DNA of 23,253 nt from contig JAJDEC010000686.1 in NCBI GenBank assembly GCA_029259995.1, forward strand, positions 1-23,253, read 5' to 3'. The notes below the pieces were generated by a model. The model made no database searches, was not told where the DNA came from, and was given only the letters and a program-made list of their open reading frames with translations. This DNA is from Phycisphaerae bacterium. GTDB lineage: Bacteria; Planctomycetota; Phycisphaerae; UBA1845; UTPLA1. The translations under genes and the position numbers were made by a program. This document shows positions 1-7,198 of this stretch, piece by piece. Each line of letters begins with the position of its first letter. Positions within the stretch are counted from its first letter, which is position 1.

Positions 1-348
1 CGACGTCTTGATTTTTTCCAGTTTCGCCGTCACGAATACGCGATCCCCCACCGCAATCTCGTTCAGCGTCGCCGCCTTCCCGTCGACCGTGATCTTGCAA
101 TCTGCCGGGACCACACCGTCAATAGACATGGCCGTCCCCCCCTTCGGATCGGGCAGCTCCATCTCCGCCTGCCGCGACGCGTAGTCGATATATGTGACCG
201 ATCCTTCGGCCTCGATCATTTTGTATTGCGCTGTGTTCATGAAATACCAGACGCCTGCGGCCGCGACCACAAGCAGTATCACAATAATCAGCGGTCTATT
301 CGAACTCGGCGTCGGGGCCTTCTGCTGAGTCGTTTCTTGGTCCGTCAT
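1..348 (-). CDS. Membrane-anchored protein of unknown function (3' part beyond window)
   Basis: The frame is open from an ATG at 348 to the window edge (116 codons), so the C-terminus is missing. The start is supported by AGGAGA six nt upstream. The N-terminus is polar (MTDQETTQQKAPTPSSNRP), followed by one hydrophobic segment at about residues 19-37 (LIIVILLVVAAAGVWYF). The remainder is a small beta-rich soluble domain with phrases such as ITVDGKAATLNEIAVGDRVFV. Such G-D-x-V phrases are typical of small OB-like or DUF5666-like folds, but I cannot assign a family. The likely topology is a single N-terminal anchor with an extracytoplasmic domain. It is divergent from the metallophosphoesterase gene. 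Confidence 0.75.
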   Translation of the reverse strand, partial: MTDQETTQQKAPTPSSNRPLIIVILLVVAAAGVWYFMNTAQYKMIEAEGSVTYIDYASRQAEMELPDPKGGTAMSIDGVVPADCKITVDGKAATLNEIAVGDRVFVTAKLEKIKTS

Positions 349-483
349 GGCCTGTCTCCTCGGCAAGGGATGATTTCTGCAATGTCGATGATGCGGAACG
401 CTACCTTCGCGCCAACGCATCCCACGGTCAAGCGACCGTCCGCGTAATTGCGCAGTTCACGGTTTTCAGATACGATTCTATCC

Positions 484-1728
484 ATGAATCCGAACCCACA
501 AATCACGATTTACGGCGTCGCCGTTGCACTGCTCCTGGCGACGTGTCCAGCCTGCGACAACACGCCCAGAAAAGGGCTGGCGCAAGGCCCCATGGTGCAA
601 CGCGTCTCGTCCGACGAATTCTCCGTCGTCTGGTATGACCACAACCCGAAGACCATGAAATGCCAGGCGAAAGCCGAATCCGGGGAACTCTTCGATGTCC
701 GTGCCATCGACGCCGACAAATTCGGCCGGCGCGTCGCCACGTTCAAGGGGCTGTTGCCGGACACTGAATACACGTATCGCCTCGGAGATGGGAAAGAGGA
801 TATCCGAACCTTTGTGACACGCACAGCCCCGGCGCCATCGACAGGCGCCGACGCCGCACCGTCGACGAAATTCCGAATTCTCGCCTTCGGCGACAGCGGC
901 AGCGGCGATTCGGAACAGTACAAACTCGCGAAGGAAATGCTGAAGCACAAGCCCGCCATCGTCGTTCACACGGGGGATCTGATCTATCCCGACGGCGAAC
1001 GCGCCGACTATCCCGCCAAATTCTACGATCCCTACGCGGCTCTGATCTCGAGCGCAGCGCTCTATCCCTGCGCAGGCAACCACGACGTTCGCACGGCGCG
1101 CGCTGCCCCCATGTTCGAAGAATTCGAATTGCCGACAAATGGCCCGAAGGGCGAAACCCCCGAGCGCAATTACTGGTTCGATTACGGTTCTGTGCGATTC
1201 ATCGCGATCGACACAAACGTGTATCGCGACAAGCTGAACGACATCATCGCCCCCTGGATGGACAAGGCCCTGGCGGATCCCGGACCGCGATGGAAAATCT
1301 GCTTCTTCCATCATCCCGTTTACTCAAACGCAAATTACGGCCCGACGCGAAAACTCTGGAACACAATCGTACCCGTCATGGAAAAACACGGCGTCCAGCT
1401 CGTCCTGAGTGGCCACGATCATTTATATGAAAGAACCCATCCCATTCGTGAGCAGAAGATCGTCGCCCCCGGCCGAGGCACCGTGTATGTCACCACCGGC
1501 GCGGGCGGCGCCAAGCTCTATCCGAAGAAATCCGAGCCGATTCCCGAGATCGAAACCGCTTCCGACGGATCGCACAGCTTCACGATCATCGACGTGACAA
1601 ACGACGCGTTAGAGTTGAAGCAGATCGACATCAATGGCGCCATCATCGACACCTGCGACATACCGCACCAAACGGCCATTGACGCACCGCTGGAATCGAG
1701 TGCGGAGCCGTCCAGGATCGCCGCATGA
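484..1728 (+). CDS. Secreted metallophosphoesterase, purple acid phosphatase-like
   Basis: The 414-residue protein probably hydrolyses phosphate esters with a two-metal centre outside the cytoplasm. A hydrophobic signal segment (about residues 8-20) is followed by cysteines at LATC and CPAC; a lipoprotein is possible, but the lipobox is not canonical. Residues about 35-110 look like the beta-sandwich N-domain of purple acid phosphatases (SSDEFSVVWYD, LLPDTEYTYRLGDG). The calcineurin-like core has all metal-ligand blocks: GDSGSGD (D137), GDLIYPDG (D165), GNHD (198-201), HHP (276-277) and GHDHLYER (310-317). An upstream in-frame TTG at 448 would add 12 residues ahead of the signal; the ATG is preferred although no clear Shine-Dalgarno precedes it. 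It is the only plus-strand gene here. Substrate unknown. Confidence 0.88.
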   Translation: MNPNPQITIYGVAVALLLATCPACDNTPRKGLAQGPMVQRVSSDEFSVVWYDHNPKTMKCQAKAESGELFDVRAIDADKFGRRVATFKGLLPDTEYTYRLGDGKEDIRTFVTRTAPAPSTGADAAPSTKFRILAFGDSGSGDSEQYKLAKEMLKHKPAIVVHTGDLIYPDGERADYPAKFYDPYAALISSAALYPCAGNHDVRTARAAPMFEEFELPTNGPKGETPERNYWFDYGSVRFIAIDTNVYRDKLNDIIAPWMDKALADPGPRWKICFFHHPVYSNANYGPTRKLWNTIVPVMEKHGVQLVLSGHDHLYERTHPIREQKIVAPGRGTVYVTTGAGGAKLYPKKSEPIPEIETASDGSHSFTIIDVTNDALELKQIDINGAIIDTCDIPHQTAIDAPLESSAEPSRIAA

Positions 1729-1752
1729 GCAACGGACGCATGCGGAAATGAT

Positions 1753-1767
1753 TTGACCGACGGTCAA
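1753..1767. terminator. Small inverted repeat between convergent genes
   Basis: TTGACC-GAC-GGTCAA is a perfect 6-bp stem with a 3-nt loop, located between the stop of the metallophosphoesterase gene (1728) and the stop of the convergent FG-GAP gene (1778). The position suits a weak bidirectional terminator. There is no clear T-run on either side, so the function is inferred from position only. Confidence 0.3.
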
Positions 1768-1777
1768 TGCCCTCGAT

Positions 1778-3181
1778 TCAGTTTCCAGACAAACGCAGGA
1801 AGATCAGAAACGAATCCTGCGCCACGCCGTCGCGATCGATCGGCGTGATCATGTCCAGCTTGCCGTCGGCGTTCACATCGGAGAATGCAGTCCTGCCGAT
1901 ATCCGCAACCGGATCCGTCGCGAGTATCGAAAAACCGTTCCAGAAATCCTGCACGTTGGACCCGCGTTGGAAACCGACCATGTTCCCGCTGGCCGTCACG
2001 AACGCATCCAGATTGCCGTCCATATTCAGATCGACGAGCTGCAGCTGATTGATTTCCTTGCCCTCGACGAGTTGTCCCAGGTTAAAGACGCGCCATGGAA
2101 ACGTCTGCTGCTGGATGAACGGAGCCCCGGGATTCTCAAACCACTGAACGAGACTCAAACTCGCAAACGCAACGGCCACATCCGTATCCCCGTCCCCGTC
2201 GATATCACCCAGTCCGATGGCATCACCGCCCTGGTTGTCGGGATCGCGTTCGGATTGCTGCCCCAGAATGCGCCGCTCCCAACTCCCCGCCTGTGCCGCC
2301 GCCGCCCCGGACTCCTGCAGCGGATTCACAAGCCAACGGATGTTGAACGTTGCCGACGTTGGAAACGTCGCGACAACATCCATGTCGCCGTCCAGATCGA
2401 GATCCGCCACGTCAATGTCCGTCACGATATTCACATCGCCCGTGATGGGACTGGCCGACTGCGTCCACGCCCCGCCGTCTCGGGCATTCGCGCCGCCTGG
2501 ATTCAGAAAGAGCCGGATCAGGTCTGTGTTGTCCACTTCATTGGACGCGAGCACGATGTCGGGCAAACCGTCGCCGTTCATATCCGCAATTGCAAATGCA
2601 GTAAATCCAGGCGTCGCCCCGGGAAGATTGAACGTCTCCGTGATCGTCACTTCCGTCCAGCTCAGTTGATCACGCGGATCCGCCGGCGCGAAAAGCAACA
2701 CGACGGAACCTCGAACACTCGCGCCATCGACGGGAACAAAGCCCGTGTCCGACACGAGTACCGCGACGTCGGGATTGCCGTCGCCGTCAAAGTCCGTGAC
2801 TTCCAGGTCGGCCATCTCGGAAATGGGACCACCGCCCGCGACGGAAAACGTGTCGAACGCGACCGCCGCGCCGGTTCGCATGTGCAGCTGAATCGGCTGG
2901 CTCTCGTTCGAACCCGACACGAGATCGTCGAGCCCATCCCCGTCCATGTCCGCGACGACGATGACTTTCGCCCCCGCCGTGGCTTCCAATTCAGGATCGA
3001 TGGCCTGAGATGAGAAAATCGGCGCCGGAATCGTACTCGCCGACTGCGTGACCGTCGTGGTTCCGCCCGGTCCGAATGGACCGCCGGGGCCGAAGAAGAA
3101 ATAGAGTTCCGAACAACCCGTGCTCGAAAGTGCGAAGACCAGAAGTCCCGCAAACAGACAACGAACGCCGACGCTAGGCAT
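1778..3181 (-). CDS. FG-GAP/VCBS-type beta-propeller lipoprotein
   Basis: The 467-residue protein is probably anchored outside the cytoplasm. The start is the ATG at 3181, which has GGAG seven nt upstream; the open frame extends to 3313, but the extra part has no signal. The signal segment VRCLFAGLLVFALSSTGC places a candidate lipid-modified cysteine at C23. Seven calcium-loop repeats of the form D-x-(D/N)-x-D-G-x-x-D begin near residues 78, 130, 200, 260, 326, 384 and 435 (for example ADMDGDGLDDLV, TDFDGDGNPDVAV, GDIDGDGDTDVAV). This is the signature of FG-GAP/VCBS blades, and seven blades fit a complete seven-bladed propeller. Such propellers commonly serve binding or adhesion; no catalytic motif is seen and the ligand is unknown. 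Confidence 0.85.
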   Translation of the reverse strand: MPSVGVRCLFAGLLVFALSSTGCSELYFFFGPGGPFGPGGTTTVTQSASTIPAPIFSSQAIDPELEATAGAKVIVVADMDGDGLDDLVSGSNESQPIQLHMRTGAAVAFDTFSVAGGGPISEMADLEVTDFDGDGNPDVAVLVSDTGFVPVDGASVRGSVVLLFAPADPRDQLSWTEVTITETFNLPGATPGFTAFAIADMNGDGLPDIVLASNEVDNTDLIRLFLNPGGANARDGGAWTQSASPITGDVNIVTDIDVADLDLDGDMDVVATFPTSATFNIRWLVNPLQESGAAAAQAGSWERRILGQQSERDPDNQGGDAIGLGDIDGDGDTDVAVAFASLSLVQWFENPGAPFIQQQTFPWRVFNLGQLVEGKEINQLQLVDLNMDGNLDAFVTASGNMVGFQRGSNVQDFWNGFSILATDPVADIGRTAFSDVNADGKLDMITPIDRDGVAQDSFLIFLRLSGN

Positions 3182-3221
3182 GATTGGCTCCATCCACGCG
3201 ATCTTGAATCCAGGTATTCTC

Positions 3222-3253
3222 GCAGCGTCGCACGCCATGGCGAGCGACGCTGC
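3222..3253. repeat. 32-nt near-perfect palindrome upstream of the FG-GAP gene
   Basis: The arms GCAGCGTCGC and GCGACGCTGC are perfect complements. They flank the 10-nt palindrome CGCCATGGCG, and the only mismatch is an A opposite an A on each side. The element begins 41 nt upstream of the FG-GAP start codon and lies after the membrane-protein gene. No T-run follows on the minus strand, so an operator or a leader hairpin is more likely than an intrinsic terminator. Confidence 0.6.
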
Positions 3254-3334
3254 CGGTCCCTGTAACTCTCGAACCGAAACAATCGACGAAAGCGCTGTCA
3301 GCCCTTTCGACAAGAATCTACGATCATCCCCGTC

Positions 3335-4681
3335 CTAGGAAACGGCAGACGATGACCCCGACTCTTTATCGGCAATTTCGGCAACGACTTCGGTGATATC
3401 CGTGAGGTCGACTTCACGTCGCAAGAGGAACCATGCAATTCCCGCCGATGCGTAGAAGTAGCTGACTGCGAATGCGGCCAGCAAAGCCCACACAAACATC
3501 AGCCAGAGGCGAATCAGGCCGCGGGATGCCCAGGAAGCACCCGATAGGTCGAAGGGCGTTATCGTCCCATAAAACGGAGAGCGGCCCGTCAGACTTGGCG
3601 GAATCCACACCGCATCCAGGTCGCCCATCGCATTCGAATCGGCAGCTTCTGCCGCCACGGACGCATCCCCCGTGTTCATCGTCATGCCCAGCGCACCGCC
3701 GCCGCACCACAACGACATGGAAACAAGCCACTTGATCGCCGCAAATGCCACGATGCCGACAACGAACGCGACGAAGTAATAGAGCAGTGTCTTGACGGGG
3801 CGGCGAAAGACAAAATCTGCGGCATTGAGAATCGCATCCGTCGCGTCCGCGCCGTTCGCAACAATGCCATAAGGTGCCAGCGGCAGGCTCGCCGCCCCGA
3901 AGATCATGGCGAACGCAATGATCGCCCCACCGATGATGACGAGCGGAAACAACACACCGACAAGCAGGGCGCCGATCCCGGGAATCGCGCCCACAAGACC
4001 GAGTAACCAAAGCGCGATTGCAGCCGCGAGCATGACGACGACGGGAAGCAACGGAATCGTCGCCGCCTGCATCCACTGGGTTCGACAAGTGTCAACGTAC
4101 TCGCGCGTCGTCGGTCCGTCGTTTCCCGCAACAGCAAGCGCAACGCCGCGCGCGATCCCGACGCCGACGAATCCCCAGATCGCAGCAAGCCCCAGACCAA
4201 ACAGAATGGCGAATACCGAATGCATCGAAACGACCCAGGCGATCGTCAGCAGCAATTCACGCGCCGCCGTCAGCATCTCCGGAACATCCAATCCGAAGAC
4301 GGCCGCAATGCAGCGATCCTCGCAAACGCGCAACCTGGTGAACAACAGGCTGAAAGCGCCGACTCGCCTGGTCTCAAAATCGGCTGCAACGGCTTCACTG
4401 AGCCTTGTCCTCACGATGCCGACATCGGCCGACACCAGGTAGAGCTCCGACTCCGATACCCATCGATCCCCGGCCATCCGGACGGAGACAGGCGAAGCAT
4501 CCGCCGGCCAGACCGCGTCCAGCCCGAATCCCAGGAGCACGCTGGCCATCACACCAACAAGCGCCAGCAGCATCCGAGTGGGATGCCAAAGCGCGATCCC
4601 CACGGCGCGAAACAAGAGTGTGAAGTCAAAGAGGGTCGAGCCGCCAACGTGTCGATCGGAAGCCGATGTCGAGGAGTCCAT
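3335..4681 (-). CDS. Polytopic inner-membrane protein of unknown function
   Basis: 448 residues from the ATG at 4681; an in-frame TTG at 4693 is the alternative start. Hydrophobic segments lie at about residues 37-57, 142-186 (probably two helices), 208-230, 235-266, 298-320 and 389-420. An extracytoplasmic or loop domain of about 85 residues after the first segment contains two cysteines (C120, C124). A second soluble loop at about 330-385 is rich in small and acidic residues. The C-terminus is cytoplasmic-looking and acidic. The Gly/Ala-rich helices in the middle resemble multi-helix permease-like or DUF-type membrane families, but I recognise no transporter motif and assign no function. 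It has its own promoter-like element at 4726-4754. Confidence 0.8.
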   Translation of the reverse strand: MDSSTSASDRHVGGSTLFDFTLLFRAVGIALWHPTRMLLALVGVMASVLLGFGLDAVWPADASPVSVRMAGDRWVSESELYLVSADVGIVRTRLSEAVAADFETRRVGAFSLLFTRLRVCEDRCIAAVFGLDVPEMLTAARELLLTIAWVVSMHSVFAILFGLGLAAIWGFVGVGIARGVALAVAGNDGPTTREYVDTCRTQWMQAATIPLLPVVVMLAAAIALWLLGLVGAIPGIGALLVGVLFPLVIIGGAIIAFAMIFGAASLPLAPYGIVANGADATDAILNAADFVFRRPVKTLLYYFVAFVVGIVAFAAIKWLVSMSLWCGGGALGMTMNTGDASVAAEAADSNAMGDLDAVWIPPSLTGRSPFYGTITPFDLSGASWASRGLIRLWLMFVWALLAAFAVSYFYASAGIAWFLLRREVDLTDITEVVAEIADKESGSSSAVS

Positions 4682-4725
4682 ATTGCTCGTCAATCCTGTA
4701 TGAGTTCGTTTCCGTAACGAATCGG

Positions 4726-4754
4726 ATTATACGAGCACGCCGCGAATAACTAAA
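4726..4754 (-). promoter_or_regulatory. Housekeeping-type promoter of the membrane-protein gene
   Basis: Read on the minus strand, TTTAGT (3 of 6 to the -35 consensus) is followed after 17 nt by a perfect TATAAT. Transcription would start near 4719, about 38 nt upstream of the ATG at 4681. This places a new transcription unit just after the chaperone operon. Confidence 0.55.
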
Positions 4755-4813
4755 CGCAACGGCATTGGCGTGGTTCGCGCAGCTCCCCGGCGTGAGCCCT
4801 TCGGCCATACGCG

Positions 4814-5155
4814 TCATTTCTTGGGCATGTCGCTCTTGGGCGTGTCGCCCCTAGGCGTGGCGGCGGGCTTACTGGGCTTTGAATCCGAGGACTTTGGCGA
4901 CTTGTCGCCGTCACTCTTCTTCGTGTCGCCGGATTCGGCCTTGGCGGCGGTCTTGTAGCTGTCACTGCGATAGTCTGTCTGGTAAAAGCCGGATCCCTTG
5001 AAAATGACAGCCCCGCCAGTGCCGATCAATCGACGGACCTTTTTCTTTTCGCCGCAATTCTCGCAATCCGCTTTGCGCAAGGGCTGGGCCTTGATCGACT
5101 GAAAGATATCGAAAACCGATCCGCAATCGTCGCATTGATATTCATACGTCGGCAT
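4814..5155 (-). CDS. FmdB-type zinc ribbon protein
   Basis: The 113-residue protein opens with the family's MPTYEYQCDDCG motif. The zinc-ribbon cysteines are C8/C11 and C31/C34. The conserved block RRLIGTGGAVIFKGSGFYQTDYR follows the ribbon, in the order usual for this family. The remaining 50 residues are a charged, low-complexity Lys/Asp/Ser/Pro tail, probably disordered. The family is often annotated as a putative regulatory protein, but its biochemical role is poorly defined. The start codon overlaps the end of grpE by 14 nt, and GAGGTG about four nt upstream of the ATG lies inside grpE, so the two are almost certainly co-transcribed and perhaps translationally coupled. It is the last gene of the chaperone operon. 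Confidence 0.9.
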   Translation of the reverse strand: MPTYEYQCDDCGSVFDIFQSIKAQPLRKADCENCGEKKKVRRLIGTGGAVIFKGSGFYQTDYRSDSYKTAAKAESGDTKKSDGDKSPKSSDSKPSKPAATPRGDTPKSDMPKK

Positions 5156-5756
5156 CGTTCACCTCATCCTGTTCCGGAGCCTGTGGTCCATCCGGCGATC
5201 TTTCGGCGACAGGCTTCGCGGCGGCGACAGCGACTTTCGCCGGCCGAATCACACGATCATGCATGCAGTAACCCCGCTGCAGCTCTTGTGTCACAGTGCC
5301 CGGCGACGCATCCGACTGAAAATCCTGCAACATCGCCTCGTGCCGCATCGGATCGAAGGCCGATCCGACGGCCACGATCGGTGCAACACCGTGATCCTTG
5401 AGCGCTTTGACGAACTCCGTCCGCACCAGCTTGATGCCCTCGACAAGCGCATCTTCCGCGTCCTGCCCGGAAATCGCGTCCAGCGTCCGATCGAGATTGT
5501 CGAGCACGGACAACATCGATCTCGCCAGGTCAAGCCCGGCAGTCTTTAGGGCAATCTGATGCTGTTGCGTGAGTCGTTTGCTGATGTTCGCGCATTCCGC
5601 CTGCGCGCGAAGAAACTTGTCCCGCAATTCGTCGCGATCGGCCCGCATCGAGTCCAGCTCGCTGGGCGTCTCAGGCGCCACGGCATCGCCCAATGTGTCG
5701 GACACCGATTCGACTTGCGGCGTCTCCGTCGTTGTATTGTTGTCTTCGGCTTTCAT
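5142..5756 (-). CDS. grpE: Nucleotide exchange factor GrpE
   Basis: 204 residues. GrpE is the dimeric cofactor that releases ADP from DnaK. The N-terminal part up to about residue 38 is acidic and disordered. The long helix begins around DSMRADRDELRDKFLRAQAE. The C-terminal beta-domain signature is present: AFDPMRHEAM, then a VTQELQRGY segment, then RVIRPAKVAVA. A C-terminal extension of about 30 residues after the core is rich in Pro/Asp/Glu. It follows dnaJ after an 85-nt gap. No dnaK gene lies in the window, so its partner must be encoded elsewhere. Confidence 0.95.
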   Translation of the reverse strand: MKAEDNNTTTETPQVESVSDTLGDAVAPETPSELDSMRADRDELRDKFLRAQAECANISKRLTQQHQIALKTAGLDLARSMLSVLDNLDRTLDAISGQDAEDALVEGIKLVRTEFVKALKDHGVAPIVAVGSAFDPMRHEAMLQDFQSDASPGTVTQELQRGYCMHDRVIRPAKVAVAAAKPVAERSPDGPQAPEQDEVNDADV

Positions 5757-5841
5757 GGCTTCTTTGATTCGGGCGGCCCAATCAGTTAAGCCGCGTTCAT
5801 GTTTGATTGATGTCTATCGTCTCGCACAATACCCTTGAAGC

Positions 5842-6972
5842 TCATTCGAATTCGAAAAACGCCTTCAACTTGTCAAAGAATCCCTTGCTTTCGGGATGCA
5901 CGCGGGCGTCCTCCGTTTCGGCGAAATCACGAAGCAGCTCGCGCTGCTTGGCGTTCAGCTTTCGCGGCACTTCAACGCGCACTTCCACCAGTTGATCGCC
6001 CAATCGCCCGTTTCGCAGATCCGGCAGCCCCTTCCGCGACATTCGAATCACGTCGCCGAACTGCGTGCCGGGCTTGATTTCGATTTCTTCCTTGCCGCGA
6101 ATCGTCGGCACATCGAGCGTCGCCCCCAGCGCCGCCTGCGTGAAGCTGATCGGCAAGGCGCAAATCAAATCGTTCCCATGCCGATGCAGAAACGGATGCG
6201 ACTCGACGCGCACGTAACAATGCAAATCGCCGCGCGACGTCCCGTCGGACCCCGGCTCGCCTTCGCCTCGTAATCGAATCGCCTGGCCATCCTGGATGCC
6301 GGGCGGAATCTTGACCGTCACGACACGGCGCTTCGGCATGCGGCCCGAGCCCGTGCAGTCATGGCACTTGTCACTGAATGACTTGCCGCGACCATGGCAA
6401 ATCGGGCACGCCGTCACGACGCGCGTCGTAAAGAAGCCGCCGCCGCTGGCCCGCTCAACCTGGCCGTATCCGCCGCAGGTATCGCACGTCGACACCTTGC
6501 TGCCCGGCTCCGCGCCTTTGCCGGCACATCGATCGCAGAAATCACTGCGCGTGAATTCAATCGATCGTTCGGATTCTTCCAGGACATCGGCGAGAGAAAC
6601 CACGACTTCCGTCTGAAGGTCGACGCCACGTGTGCCGCGACGTCCCCCCCCGCCGCCGAACACGTCTCCGAAGATATCCCCAAAAATGCTGAATATGTCG
6701 TCGGGACGCATGCGGGAGAAATCATGTGCCGTCGTGCCCGTCAGGCCTTCGTGACCGAACCGATCATAGCGTTCCCGCTGCTCCGGATTCGACAGGACTT
6801 CGTACGCCTCGGCAGCCTCTTTGAACTTGACTTCCGACTCCGCGTCGCCGTTGCTTCGATCGGGATGAAACTGCATCGCGGCCTTGCGATAGGCGCGCTT
6901 GATCGTGTCCGGCGACGCATCCCGGTCGACGCCAAGTACTTCGTAGTAGTCTCGCTTCGTCGCCACCGGCAT
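5842..6972 (-). CDS. dnaJ: Co-chaperone DnaJ (Hsp40, class I)
   Basis: The 376-residue protein stimulates DnaK ATPase and delivers substrates. The J domain is complete with HPD at 36-38. A Gly/Phe region (about 91-110, SIFGDIFGDVFGGGGG) is rather short. The zinc-binding domain has four CxxCxGxG-type motifs, starting at C146, C163, C189 and C203. The two C-terminal substrate-binding beta-domains follow to residue about 340, and the length matches class I DnaJ. The start ATG at 6972 has AGGA seven nt after which coding begins. It lies 226 nt downstream of the tail-less groEL, and that gap holds a strong hairpin and a 12-bp palindrome, so dnaJ expression may be partly uncoupled from groEL. Confidence 0.96.
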   Translation of the reverse strand: MPVATKRDYYEVLGVDRDASPDTIKRAYRKAAMQFHPDRSNGDAESEVKFKEAAEAYEVLSNPEQRERYDRFGHEGLTGTTAHDFSRMRPDDIFSIFGDIFGDVFGGGGGRRGTRGVDLQTEVVVSLADVLEESERSIEFTRSDFCDRCAGKGAEPGSKVSTCDTCGGYGQVERASGGGFFTTRVVTACPICHGRGKSFSDKCHDCTGSGRMPKRRVVTVKIPPGIQDGQAIRLRGEGEPGSDGTSRGDLHCYVRVESHPFLHRHGNDLICALPISFTQAALGATLDVPTIRGKEEIEIKPGTQFGDVIRMSRKGLPDLRNGRLGDQLVEVRVEVPRKLNAKQRELLRDFAETEDARVHPESKGFFDKLKAFFEFE

Positions 6973-7038
6973 TGTCGCTTCCTGTTGCGGCGAACTCGTC
7001 AGGCGAGAACACCTTCATCGTGGCGTGCGTCCCGCACC

Positions 7039-7050
7039 CGCGAATTCGCG
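7039..7050. repeat. 12-bp perfect palindrome in the dnaJ leader
   Basis: CGCGAATTCGCG is fully self-complementary and lies about 67 nt upstream of the dnaJ start. It may be an operator half-pair or chance in GC-rich DNA; no known regulator site is recognised. Confidence 0.3.
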
Positions 7051-7138
7051 AAAACCCGTCGTTCCCGCCCCATCGCGAACGGCCCTGTCGCATCTCGCAT
7101 CGACATCCGAGGCCGCGCCCTTATTCCTATTTCGGCAG

Positions 7139-7176
7139 AACGGCACCGAAGCGTCCCGGACGCAGTCGGTGCCGTT
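7139..7176 (-). promoter_or_regulatory. Strong hairpin between groEL and dnaJ
   Basis: An 11-bp perfect stem (AACGGCACCGA with TCGGTGCCGTT) encloses an inner 5-bp stem GCGTC/GACGC with a 3-nt loop. It begins 22 nt after the groEL stop on the minus strand. No T-run follows, so it is better explained as an mRNA-processing or 3'-stabilising structure, or as a partial terminator, than as a standard intrinsic terminator. Confidence 0.6.
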
Positions 7177-7198
7177 CGCAATATCTTCGACGCAATAC

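Noticed and set aside
226..447. Small plus-strand open frame at the left edge
   Set aside because: It overlaps the minus-strand membrane-anchored gene, which has a good ribosome site, a transmembrane segment and an unbroken frame to the edge.
478..1314. Minus-strand open frame opposite the metallophosphoesterase
   Set aside because: All metallophosphoesterase motifs are on the plus strand in order; the antisense product shows no family features.
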